DNA of 64,000 nt, from contig CAJXVC010000006.1 in assembly GCA_913060975.1 (NCBI GenBank), positions 206,303-270,302 on the forward strand, read 5' to 3'. The notes under the pieces are model-generated. The model was not told the DNA's origin. It ran no database searches and saw only the letters and a list, made by a program, of their open reading frames with translations. The position numbers and the translations under genes are program-made. Source of the DNA: an uncultured Gammaproteobacteria bacterium. Its GTDB lineage: Bacteria; Pseudomonadota; Gammaproteobacteria; Pseudomonadales; Pseudohongiellaceae. Positions within the stretch are counted from its first letter, which is position 1. Every line of letters starts with the position of its first letter. This document shows, one piece after another, positions 35,071-42,891 of the stretch.

Positions 35071-35490
35071 CTAGCGTTTGATCTTCAGCGCCATGCCAAT
35101 CGAGGCTGGCGCTGTCGGGGCAAAACCAAACTTCTTATAGAGGGCAGGGGCATGATCATCGGCGATCATGGAGACATAGGCGGATTCGGGCGCGTGGGCA
35201 TGCAGATAGTCCATGATCGCTTGCATGACCTTTTGGCCTAATCCCTGACGTTGAAAGTCGGGATGCACGGCAATATCAACCACCTCAAAGTTACAGCCAC
35301 CATCACCTACGACGCGCCCCATGGCAATCAGTCGCTTGCCTTGCCGAATGGTGGTGGCAAACAGGCTATTTGGTAGCCCGATACTGGCCGCCTCATTGTT
35401 GCGATCCGATAATCCACAGGCGATTCGTAACGCACGGAATTCTTCTACGCCGGGGATCTCGTTAATTTGTTGCGGGGCTGTTGACTGCAT
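35071..35490 (-). CDS. GNAT-family N-acetyltransferase
   Basis: A 139-residue GCN5-type acetyltransferase. The acetyl-CoA site Q/RxxGxG/A is VHPDFQRQGLGQKVMQAIMDYL, preceded by the beta-4 strand NFEVVDIAV and followed by SAYVSMIADDHAPALYKKFGF with the usual Tyr before the C-terminal strand. Cytosolic. The substrate is unknown. It stands alone, convergent with the ABC operon. Confidence 0.88.
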   Translation of the reverse strand: MQSTAPQQINEIPGVEEFRALRIACGLSDRNNEAASIGLPNSLFATTIRQGKRLIAMGRVVGDGGCNFEVVDIAVHPDFQRQGLGQKVMQAIMDYLHAHAPESAYVSMIADDHAPALYKKFGFAPTAPASIGMALKIKR

Positions 35491-35689
35491 TTGCTATTGT
35501 TTGAAATTGGAAGAGGCTTGTTTTACAAGAATAAACCTTGCGCTTCTGGCTAATCGCTATACTCTGACATCAACCATGCTCTTTTATCTAACTTGGAATC
35601 TTTCTCTGAGTCATTCTTTGAATCTTTCTTTGAATTTTCCTTGGATAGCTGGGATTGCCCAATATTAGCTATCAGGATAACGACAGGTC

Positions 35690-36346
35690 ATGGTACTACC
35701 CCTGCGATTACGCTACCAGACTGTGGAGTTTGGCAGCACCGATATCCATATTTGTTCGCTCCGCGATAAACAGGAATTCAACGACGCTGAAGGTATCGCT
35801 GAAGAACTTGGTATCTCTTCCGCGCAGTGGCCGCTGTTTGGTGTGGTTTGGCCCTCCAGTCTGGTATTGGCCCATTACATGTCTGAGTTCGATTTTGGCG
35901 TCAAACGCATTCTCGAAGTAGGTTGTGGCATGGCGCTGTCGAGTTTGTTACTCAACAAGAAAAAGGCCGATATTACCGCCACTGACTATCATCCAGATGC
36001 TGAGCATTTTCTCCATCGCAACACGGCGCTGAACAATGATAGTCAAATCGACTTTGAGCGTGTGAACTGGTCCGATGACACAGATTCGTTAGGCTTGTTC
36101 GATGTGATAATTGGCAGCGACTTGCTTTACGAAGACGAACACATTGAACTGCTTGGCGATTTTATCGTCAGCCATGCCTCACCATTGTGTGAAGTGATCA
36201 TTGTCGACCCCGGGCGGGGGCGCAAGAACAAGCTGAGCACACAACTCACCAACGCCGGGTTCACTGGCACACACAGTAAACCGCTGCATACCGATTATCT
36301 TGATGTGCCGTTCAAGGGCTATATCCTCAGTTTCATACGCGGCTAG
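35690..36346 (+). CDS. Methyltransferase of the METTL21/nicotinamide N-methyltransferase-like family
   Basis: A 218-residue SAM-dependent methyltransferase. FGVVWPSSLVLAHYMSEF precedes the SAM motif ILEVGCGMALSSLLL; ITATDYHPDA is motif II and the LFDVIIGSDLLYEDEHIELL segment contains the D-x-L-Y motif typical of lysine methyltransferases of the Methyltransf_16 group. The N-terminus (QTVEFGSTDIHI) is also family-like. The likely substrate is a protein lysine or a small amine. It has a weak CAGGTC ribosome-binding site and converges on the small membrane gene with a four-base overlap. Confidence 0.85.
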   Translation: MVLPLRLRYQTVEFGSTDIHICSLRDKQEFNDAEGIAEELGISSAQWPLFGVVWPSSLVLAHYMSEFDFGVKRILEVGCGMALSSLLLNKKKADITATDYHPDAEHFLHRNTALNNDSQIDFERVNWSDDTDSLGLFDVIIGSDLLYEDEHIELLGDFIVSHASPLCEVIIVDPGRGRKNKLSTQLTNAGFTGTHSKPLHTDYLDVPFKGYILSFIRG

Positions 36347-36627
36347 TTCTTCTTGAAAAAGCCAAAGCGCTGCAGCAGGAAATGTATCAAGGCGATTGTT
36401 ACAAAACTGCTGAAGAAGGCAGGCAAGAACCAGCTCTCGGCCGTGTCGTAAACAAAACGCCAGTTGGTCCCAGTGTCATCATGGAAAATCCCCGACGGGT
36501 TTGCCAGCCAATCCCAGCCAGTGAATAGCAAAGTGAGAAACAGGGCGATGCAAAAAGCGACTTTAGTGGCAATTAACCAGGAACTGATTAATTGTGCTCT
36601 CCAATTAGATTTGAATGCAGGTTTCAA
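36343..36627 (-). CDS. Small two-helix membrane protein, unknown
   Basis: A 94-residue protein with two predicted membrane helices, LISSWLIATKVAFCIALFLTL near residue 13-33 and FLPAFFSSFVTIALIHFLL near residue 68-86, joined by a soluble loop with several Trp and Asp. I do not recognise it. It is followed at four bases by the convergent methyltransferase gene end. Confidence 0.55.
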   Translation of the reverse strand: MKPAFKSNWRAQLISSWLIATKVAFCIALFLTLLFTGWDWLANPSGIFHDDTGTNWRFVYDTAESWFLPAFFSSFVTIALIHFLLQRFGFFKKN

Positions 36628-36651
36628 ATTCGTGATATCCGGACTAGATGT

Positions 36652-37008
36652 TTATTCAGGTATTGGTAAATTGTGCATCTTAAGAAAGCTGAGTTTATCC
36701 CAATAGCCTCTTTGTAAGGCGATCTTGCCTTCGACGACCCAAAAGAATCCACAGCCTCGCAGCCCGAGTGGATCTTGCCATTCCAGAATAGCCCATTCAC
36801 CGTCTTCGAAAATATTCTCCACCAGACAGACCATCTCAGCAGCGGCAAATTCTCTTGTGAACATCTCGCGAATCGCTTCGCGGCCAGTAACTGGCTGCTC
36901 GGCTACTTGATGATTGATGGCATCTTCATGATAAAACTGAGCGAGTTCTTCGGCATTGCCGGTATTGAAGGTGACAACCCACTGTTTCACTAACTCACGC
37001 GGTGACAT
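36652..37008 (-). CDS. SnoaL/NTF2-like domain protein
   Basis: About 118 residues of NTF2-like (SnoaL) fold: ELVKQWVVTFNTGNAEELAQFYHEDAINHQ then GREAIREMFTREF, closing with ILEWQDPLGLRGCGFFWVVEGKI. I start it at the ATG at 37008 (GAGG upstream), as the longer frame to 37260 overlaps the neighbouring DUF2007 gene out of frame and its extra residues look random. Such proteins bind small hydrophobic ligands or act as isomerases. Substrate unknown. Confidence 0.8.
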   Translation of the reverse strand: MSPRELVKQWVVTFNTGNAEELAQFYHEDAINHQVAEQPVTGREAIREMFTREFAAAEMVCLVENIFEDGEWAILEWQDPLGLRGCGFFWVVEGKIALQRGYWDKLSFLKMHNLPIPE

Positions 37009-37063
37009 TGATTCATCCTCTTGGTGCCGCCTGTTTGTTAATAAGTGTGGCAATTGCGGCCGA

Positions 37064-37369
37064 TCACGCCGGCAATGCCCCGCAGTTCCAGCAAGAATCA
37101 AACGAACCCGCATTGCGTTCCTGGCAGTTGGGGCAGGTCCACTCTGATTTGCTGGCCGCTTCGGACAATTCCTTTTCAACCAGCGCAATGGCCTTTTCAG
37201 CTTGCGACTCATCGGCAACCCATAGCTCAACAGGGATGCTTTCGAGACCAACATGGCCACCTGAGGCGTGGTGCTCGTTCTTCAATGTACAGTCGATACC
37301 GTTAACTTCCAGGAGGCCTTTGACCGTGTGTACCTGAGTCAGGTTTTCATGGGAATACACTTTTTTCAT
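37064..37369 (-). CDS. DUF2007 protein with C-terminal zinc ribbon
   Basis: A 101-residue protein. The N-terminal DUF2007 domain reads KKVYSHENLTQVHTVKGLLEVNGI through ELWVADESQAEKAIALVE, and a zinc ribbon WTCPNCQERNAGSFDSCWNCGA ends it (two CxxC pairs). The family is annotated as putative signal transducing protein without known mechanism. It is upstream of the NTF2-like gene with a 55 bp gap. Confidence 0.85.
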   Translation of the reverse strand: MKKVYSHENLTQVHTVKGLLEVNGIDCTLKNEHHASGGHVGLESIPVELWVADESQAEKAIALVEKELSEAASKSEWTCPNCQERNAGSFDSCWNCGALPA

Positions 37370-37478
37370 TTCTCTTCCTGAGCTTGCGTAAATTCAATTA
37401 TCCAAAATCAACAGGATTCAGCATAGGACAAGTCAGCGCCGCACACAATGCAGAGCTATTGGCAATATCGGGGCGGTG

Positions 37479-37844
37479 CTAGAGAAAACCGCCGCTGCTC
37501 AGCAGTAGCGGGGGAAGCCACAAGGCCAACGCAATGCTTAGCGAGCAGGCGAACACCAGGATCATACTGCTGCCCACAGCGTGGGGTAAGAATACTTTTG
37601 GTTGAAACATGTACAGGCTGGCGAGCAGGGTAAGCGTAGCAAATACGCCCTGAAGCCAGATGGCAAATCGATTCGATAGAGTGCTGAGTAATTGTCTGGA
37701 CTGTAAAAGCAGAAACAGGACCAGTGCTTCCAGGCCCAGTAAATCGACCATCAACACAAACTCCAGTGCAAATGGCACCGCAAATGGCGCGACGATGAGC
37801 ACTGCACCGATAATGGCTACTTTTACGATTGTAGATCTCAGCAT
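37479..37844 (-). CDS. Small membrane protein, unknown
   Basis: About 121 residues with four hydrophobic segments (VAIIGAVLIVAPFAVPFALEF, LEALVLFLLLQS, LQGVFATLTLLASLYMF, MILVFACSLSIALALWLPPLLL). I use the ATG at 37844, which has TGGAG upstream and lies one base beyond the stop of the lipoprotein gene; an extension to 37883 overlaps that gene. Function not recognised. Probably co-transcribed with the lipoprotein gene. Confidence 0.6.
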   Translation of the reverse strand: MLRSTIVKVAIIGAVLIVAPFAVPFALEFVLMVDLLGLEALVLFLLLQSRQLLSTLSNRFAIWLQGVFATLTLLASLYMFQPKVFLPHAVGSSMILVFACSLSIALALWLPPLLLSSGGFL

Positions 37845-37845
37845 G

Positions 37846-38226
37846 TTAATTGCTCCAGGTCGGCGAATTCTCCCGAATGGCATACGCTGAATTACTCAGC
37901 CAGCCTTGCCCGGTGAGCAGCTCGCGGCCCGTTTGCTTGCTGTATAAAAAATGGAACATGGTCTTGCCTTGAGAGCCATCTCGAATGGAGCTGTAAACCC
38001 ATTCTTCAGTAGTATCAAATACGCTTGCTGATTCGTTCAGGGAGGCCACATCGAGCATGGGAACACTGGCCCGAATCGCTTCGGGTTCGCCAAATTCACC
38101 TAGCAATTCACTGCGGGATTGCATGCCGGCAAAGGCGCGATGATCAGGCAGCGGCGGTGTGCAACGGGTCAGTAGCAATGTGCTCAATCCAAGGACCACT
38201 AAAATTGTACGTGATGGTAAGAACAT
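37846..38226 (-). CDS. Probable lipoprotein, unknown
   Basis: A 126-residue exported protein. The signal region ends in LGLSTLLLTRC, close to a lipobox but with Arg before Cys, so lipidation is possible rather than certain. The mature part has a GEFGEPEAIRASVP segment and an RDGSQGKTMFHFLYSKQTG segment. It resembles small outer-membrane-associated lipoproteins of the SmpA/BamE kind in the GEP segment, but not enough to name it. Its stop overlaps the RBS region of the following membrane gene. Confidence 0.6.
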   Translation of the reverse strand: MFLPSRTILVVLGLSTLLLTRCTPPLPDHRAFAGMQSRSELLGEFGEPEAIRASVPMLDVASLNESASVFDTTEEWVYSSIRDGSQGKTMFHFLYSKQTGRELLTGQGWLSNSAYAIRENSPTWSN

Positions 38227-38305
38227 TGGTATGACGCAGTTAGCCTGTTGTTTGAAGCGCTAGTGAATGGACCTGACTGTTAGCGAGTATAACGCAGTTT
38301 TCGGG

Positions 38306-38731
38306 CTATTCTTGCCCATTGCGCCGCGCATTTAACTCGCGCAGAAAATCGCCTTGCAGTCTGGGTGAAATCATCACGCTTTTATTATTGCCGTAGCGCA
38401 GGCGAAGGCGATCAAGCGAGAGCGCCGGGCTGGATAAAGGATTTCTGGTGGGCTGCACATCATGTATGTCAGCGATAGCGATCTGCTTGGTGAAAGGGCC
38501 GCAACGGATATGGAGTTTTTCGGTGCCGAGAACGTAGCGAGTGCTCAATAAAATCCAAAGTGGCAAGCCGATACCGAAAGCCAATGTCAGGAGGACGGAG
38601 AATGGATCACCTGCATCAGTGCGCCAGGAGTTCATGACGGCATAGATACTGACAACGGGGACAAGCAGCAGGATTGCGCCAAGCCACTTGTCTATTTTTG
38701 AAGGGTAGAGCTGTTGCAAATTGGTCTCCAA
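38306..38731 (-). CDS. Membrane protein with bacterial PH-like domain
   Basis: A 141-residue protein with two helices (WLGAILLLVPVVSIYAVM and LLTLAFGIGLPLWILLST) followed by a soluble bPH-type domain starting near YVLGTEKLHIRCGPFTKQIAIADIHDV and containing LSLDRLRLRYGN. Such bPH_6-like proteins are of unknown function. It stands alone, between the lipoprotein gene and rsgA. Confidence 0.7.
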   Translation of the reverse strand: METNLQQLYPSKIDKWLGAILLLVPVVSIYAVMNSWRTDAGDPFSVLLTLAFGIGLPLWILLSTRYVLGTEKLHIRCGPFTKQIAIADIHDVQPTRNPLSSPALSLDRLRLRYGNNKSVMISPRLQGDFLRELNARRNGQE

Positions 38732-38838
38732 GGGTAGTCGATTGCGTTCTGTAGATATGAAGAGATGAAGATTCAGCTTACAGTACTAAATGCCCGGCCT
38801 GGTGAACTGGTCAGGCAGCAAACCTCAGGTACTGCAAC

Positions 38839-39903
38839 TCAATAATCTGGTTTCCTGTTCTGTTTGAAGCGTTTGACAGTTTTGACCATCTTGGCGAATT
38901 CCCGGCCCTGAGCCCGTTTTTGCGCCAGCGTTGTTGTTGCCAGCGCATCTTCACGTTGCAATTTATTGTAGCTGCTCAATCGGCGCGCATCGATCTGCTC
39001 ATCGATTATGGCTTGTTGCACTGCGCATCCGGGTTCTGACTCATGGTGGCAGTCAGAGAACTGGCATTGAGAAGCCAGTCGTTCAATATCTGCAAATACT
39101 GTTCCTATTGAATCGGCAATATCTGCCACGCGCAACTCACGCATACCGGGTACATCAATGACCAGGCCGCCACCGGGTAAGACATGCAATTGACGATGAG
39201 TCGTGGTATGTCGGCCTTTCTTGTCGTCTTCGCGGATCGCTCCGGTAGCAACGACAGTGTTGCCGGCGAGCGAATTCAGCAGTGTCGACTTGCCTACACC
39301 GGACGAGCCTACCAGCGCCACAGTGGTTGTGTTGGATATCCATGCGCGCACGTTGTCGAGTGTTGCCGGGTCGAGGGCATTGACTTTTTCCACGGCAACA
39401 TCAGCCTGCACTTTCCGAGCGCGCTCGATAAAATCATCGGCATCAGCTTCCGCAACCAGATCTGCTTTACTCAATACGATGACCGGTGTGGCGCCAGCTT
39501 CGATACATAAAGTGAGATAGCGTTCCAGGCGCGATTCCTTGAATTCATCATTACAGGACGACACGATAAAGAGCACATCAATGTTGGCAGCGATCGGTTG
39601 CAGGTCAGTGCCGCTGCCGGCGCCGAGGCGTTTGAACAGACTCTTTCTCTCCAGCACTTGCTCGATGCGAGTCAGTGAAGCATCCAATACAACCCAGTCA
39701 CCCACAGTGGGGCGTGCTTCGTTGCTGGCTTGTATTAAATCGGGGCTGAGATCGACAGTCAGTTCACTTGCACCATTCATCACACTGCTTTTCGAACGCT
39801 GAACGGCCATGACACGGGCAAGCCGTTCTGTCATCAGATCAGGGTCGTTGAGTTGCTGGATGAAGTAGGGGACCAGACCCAGCTCGAACAAGTTTGTACT
39901 CAT
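38839..39903 (-). CDS. rsgA: Ribosome small subunit-dependent GTPase A
   Basis: A 354-residue circularly permuted GTPase that matures the 30S subunit. N-terminal OB-fold part (GDWVVLDASLTRIEQVLERKS), the NKxD-type motif VLSKADLV before the P-loop (GSSGVGKSTLLNSL), then DVPGMREL as G3, the permuted order that defines RsgA/YjeQ. The C-terminal zinc knuckle is CQFSDCHHESEPGC, and a basic tail ends the protein. Length and motifs match E. coli RsgA (350). It is a single gene; its neighbours are a PH-like membrane protein and a GST. Confidence 0.97.
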   Translation of the reverse strand: MSTNLFELGLVPYFIQQLNDPDLMTERLARVMAVQRSKSSVMNGASELTVDLSPDLIQASNEARPTVGDWVVLDASLTRIEQVLERKSLFKRLGAGSGTDLQPIAANIDVLFIVSSCNDEFKESRLERYLTLCIEAGATPVIVLSKADLVAEADADDFIERARKVQADVAVEKVNALDPATLDNVRAWISNTTTVALVGSSGVGKSTLLNSLAGNTVVATGAIREDDKKGRHTTTHRQLHVLPGGGLVIDVPGMRELRVADIADSIGTVFADIERLASQCQFSDCHHESEPGCAVQQAIIDEQIDARRLSSYNKLQREDALATTTLAQKRAQGREFAKMVKTVKRFKQNRKPDY

Positions 39904-39946
39904 GGTTCAGCAGAGCCTGAATTAATGGGAGAGCCAGAGCAAGCTG

Positions 39947-40585
39947 TCAATCAGCTGCCGCGAAATGCGCTAACTGATCATTATACGCTTTATTAAAACA
40001 AGGTCTGGCCACAGCTCTGGCAACATAACTGCGGCACGCTGCATAATCGGACAAGCCATCGAATCGGTCGACCAATCGGAGTACGTCGGACATGAGTATA
40101 TCGGCAATAGAGAAATCCTCAGTCAACCATTCCCGCGCATCCAGCACATTGTCCATATGCTGCAGCCGGGCTTCCAAAAATTGATTCAGGCCCTGCCGCC
40201 CCGGAGTCTCTTCCTGATCATTCATGAACTGATAGATTGACCACGGAACACTGGGCATTTCTACAGAGTTCAGTGCTGCAAATACCCACTGAATGACCTG
40301 ACTGCGTTGGTGTGGGTCGGTGGGTAACAGGGAGTCGCTGCGCTCACCAATGTGCAAGAGAATTGCACCGCTTTCGAAAATAGTCAGATCGCCATCAGTC
40401 AGCCAGGGTATTTGTCCGAATGGGTGATGCTCATAGTGACTGGCACCACGGTCCTTGAATGGTGTGGATACGACCTTGTATGCCAGGTTTGCCTCTTCCA
40501 GTGCCCAGCGGGCGCGTAAATCTCGCACATAGCCTCGTGGCGTCTCTGGAACCCAATCATAGGTCGTTAAAATCAGTTCGTTCAT
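39947..40585 (-). CDS. Glutathione S-transferase family protein
   Basis: About 212 residues. N-terminal thioredoxin-like domain (MNELILTTYDWVPETPRGYVRDLRARWALEEANLAYKVV as a whole region) with the cis-Pro GQIPWLTDGDLTIFESGAILLHI, then the helical domain with EDFSIADILMSDVL as the N-capping box. The start is taken as the ATG at 40585; a longer frame to 40669 adds residues without family match. Catalytic Ser/Cys is not obvious near the N-terminus. Cytosolic, unknown substrate. Confidence 0.87.
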   Translation of the reverse strand: MNELILTTYDWVPETPRGYVRDLRARWALEEANLAYKVVSTPFKDRGASHYEHHPFGQIPWLTDGDLTIFESGAILLHIGERSDSLLPTDPHQRSQVIQWVFAALNSVEMPSVPWSIYQFMNDQEETPGRQGLNQFLEARLQHMDNVLDAREWLTEDFSIADILMSDVLRLVDRFDGLSDYAACRSYVARAVARPCFNKAYNDQLAHFAAAD

Positions 40586-40742
40586 AGTTCGCTGCGGAAA
40601 TTGAAGTGCTCGGTTATTGAGTTGAATTGATAGGGTTCCAGCGTACTGGATATGAATTTCAGATGCCAATGCGTTGTGGATTTGTGGCTCTCAGAAACTG
40701 CGGCAAAGGTTTCCCCCCGTTTATCGCATTGGCAAAGCCTGA

Positions 40743-41417
40743 CTAACGCCCAGGTCCGGCAAGCCAAGTGCTTAAGGGATTCAGCCACTCTGGCCGCGGA
40801 GTATAGAAGGCGCCGTGTTTGAAACCGGTAGTGATCGCAATCTCCTTTGTTGAAGAGGCGCGGGCGCTGCGGCTTAGTAGCTCATGGCAAGACTTCACTG
40901 CATCGGTTGTCTCGTAGATCGACAGAATATTGCCGGTCAGGCGTATGGGTGGATCTGTAGGAAAATCGCCATCGAAACAAACCGCCATGACTGCTGTGTT
41001 GATCTGTAAATCATTGAGCTGGTTCGCGGCCTTCAGTGTGATCTGCGCGCCTCTGGAAAACCCCACAAGTGCAATATTGTCAGCTTGCACGCCGGCGTTA
41101 ATCAAACGACGGACCCAATTTGACAGTTTTACCGCGTATTGATCGGCGTCGGTCCCGGCGGGACGATGATGGGCAATGACATTAAATGTGCCGCTGTTGA
41201 ATAGGGCTTCTGCTATTGCAGGAAAGTCATAGGTGCCGAATTCCGGATGCACAGGTTGCGGGTTGTTACCTTCGACTATGAGCCCGTGCGAATAAAAGAT
41301 ATAAGTTTCATCCGCGTTGATCTGTGGGGGAAAATCACCAAACAGCTCGGCGGCAATTACCGGCGAGCCGATAGTTGCAATCAGCAGTAACAACAGTGGT
41401 ATGCATATAGTTTTCAA
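40743..41417 (-). CDS. Exported alpha/beta-hydrolase-like protein
   Basis: About 224 residues. I start it at TTG 41417, which has AAGG six bases upstream and gives a clean signal peptide (MKTICIPLLLLLIATIGSPVIAAE). An in-frame ATG at 41456 overlaps the previous gene. The mature part has TYIFYSHGLIVEGNNP, then GFSRGAQITLKAA, a nucleophile elbow G-F-S-R-G, and a C-terminal GFKHGAFYTP with a possible catalytic His. Hydrolase role is probable, but substrate unknown. Confidence 0.65.
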   Translation of the reverse strand: MKTICIPLLLLLIATIGSPVIAAELFGDFPPQINADETYIFYSHGLIVEGNNPQPVHPEFGTYDFPAIAEALFNSGTFNVIAHHRPAGTDADQYAVKLSNWVRRLINAGVQADNIALVGFSRGAQITLKAANQLNDLQINTAVMAVCFDGDFPTDPPIRLTGNILSIYETTDAVKSCHELLSRSARASSTKEIAITTGFKHGAFYTPRPEWLNPLSTWLAGPGR

Positions 41418-41439
41418 TGCTGACCTTGCTTGATCTGGC

Positions 41440-41676
41440 TCAGTCGCTGACCACATCGGGATTGAAAACGACAAATTCAGGGCTGACGAATTCAGAGCTT
41501 TCGAAATTTTCGTACTCCCACTCATCCCCCATGTCTTCTATGGAATCGGCGCAGCGATACAGAAAGGAAGCCAATTCCCGCAGGGCGGACGGTTCAGCCG
41601 AGACTACGGTTTCACACAGTTCATTCAGCTGTGACTTGTTGGCTTTGGTTCTTCCGTAAATCTTCATGTCTGACAT
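41440..41676 (-). CDS. Conserved small protein, unknown
   Basis: A 78-residue protein with a helical N-terminal part (KANKSQLNELCETVVSAEPSALRELASFLYRCADSIE) and an acidic, aromatic tail (DEWEYENFESSEFVSPEFVVFNPD). I recall similar small genes in other Gammaproteobacteria but no function. The real start could be the inner ATG at 41667. It lies upstream of the hydrolase-like gene, 22 bp before it, and may be co-transcribed. Confidence 0.65.
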   Translation of the reverse strand: MSDMKIYGRTKANKSQLNELCETVVSAEPSALRELASFLYRCADSIEDMGDEWEYENFESSEFVSPEFVVFNPDVVSD

Positions 41677-41725
41677 AGCCTGAGTTAGTTAAGTGGACTG
41701 GTTAAATTTGTTGTTGCGCTGCCGG

Positions 41726-42316
41726 TTATGGGCTCTTCCCTTGCAGTTCCCAAATCACTATACCATCAATGCTGCTGTGAATTGCCTGGCTGACCTCCAG
41801 ATTACAAGTTCGAGCATAAGCCGGGATTCTGCCTGATTGTCGGTAGCGCCGGAACTTTGAGTAATGGCCGGATATCATTTCATCGAACTCTGTGGCAATG
41901 CGACCAGCCAGGCTGTGCGCCTCAGCATAATCTGCGATCAACAGGCGGCCGCTCATCGTGCTTACTTGTCTCAGGATATCGCAGGCTTCACCACCGTCCA
42001 TCTCATGCAAGCATAAAGTGCTGGTCACTACGTCATAAGAATCCTGCATTAGCTCTAGTGCATTCAGACAATCGAAGCGAAGGTTGGTTGCCGAACACTC
42101 AACTAATTTATTGTTGGCGTATTGAATCATCTGTCGGTCCAGATCGATGCCGTGACCTTTGCCGATTTTATTGCTTGCTCTGAAGAGAAGGTCGCCTGTA
42201 CCACAGCCAATATCCAATACTGAGGCACCGGCATCGAATAGTGCGACCAATTCTTCCCGAAGTGGTGCGAGGACTTTATCTGCGGCATTGGCTTTTAGCC
42301 AGACCCTGAAACTCAT
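41726..42316 (-). CDS. Class I SAM-dependent methyltransferase
   Basis: A 196-residue methyltransferase. SAM motif I is SVLDIGCGTGDLLFRASN; the acidic loop is GHGIDLDRQMIQYA; DVVTSTLCLHEM is the post-motif strand seen in small-molecule methyltransferases (UbiE-like). Its start overlaps by four bases the end of the membrane protein gene upstream. Substrate unknown. Confidence 0.85.
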   Translation of the reverse strand: MSFRVWLKANAADKVLAPLREELVALFDAGASVLDIGCGTGDLLFRASNKIGKGHGIDLDRQMIQYANNKLVECSATNLRFDCLNALELMQDSYDVVTSTLCLHEMDGGEACDILRQVSTMSGRLLIADYAEAHSLAGRIATEFDEMISGHYSKFRRYRQSGRIPAYARTCNLEVSQAIHSSIDGIVIWELQGKSP

Positions 42317-42720
42317 TCGGCTCCATTGCTATTATCAGCATTGTTGTCCAGTGGTTTGTCAGGTGCTTTGTTCTCATCATAGCGCAGCGTCGCGAAGGCG
42401 CAGAACAGACACAGAATAAAGAGGATCGTGGGCCTGTAAGGCTCGCCATTGGTCAGGCCGGTCATGACAATAAACCAGCCAGCATTGAGAAACAGGATAA
42501 AAAGCCAGGTCATCACGATGTTGACTTTGCGCTTGACGATTCGTAGCCGAATCAGCAAGGCAATGCCGAGGCAGTAGATGACGACCAACAAACTGGGCGT
42601 GGCGAAAAAGCCGTCGACAACCGGGTTCATGTAGGCATTGTACAGATCGAACAGAAAAGCCAGAGCAAGAAAAACGAATACGATTTGATTGGCCTGGATT
42701 ATTGCTTTGATTTTGTTCAT
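42313..42720 (-). CDS. Small multi-helix membrane protein, unknown
   Basis: A 135-residue protein with about four helices (VFVFLALAFLFDLYNAY, PSLLVVIYCLGIALLIRL, IVMTWLFILFLNAGWFIVMTGL, PTILFILCLFCAFATL) and an acidic tail rich in Asn and Asp. Overlaps by four bases (ATGA) the methyltransferase gene. Not recognised. Confidence 0.6.
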   Translation of the reverse strand: MNKIKAIIQANQIVFVFLALAFLFDLYNAYMNPVVDGFFATPSLLVVIYCLGIALLIRLRIVKRKVNIVMTWLFILFLNAGWFIVMTGLTNGEPYRPTILFILCLFCAFATLRYDENKAPDKPLDNNADNSNGAE

Positions 42721-42891
42721 TCAGCTCTTTTGGACAAGGTGATTGGCGTCGACAGCCTCGCCCCTGCGAGGGGGCACTGGGCCGCCGACTGGATAGGCCA
42801 GATTATAAAGCTTCCCGGCACTGCTCGCATTAGCTCTCGTTCGTGCGCAACTGTTCGATCAGACAATCAAGCTAACTGCCATTGATAAACC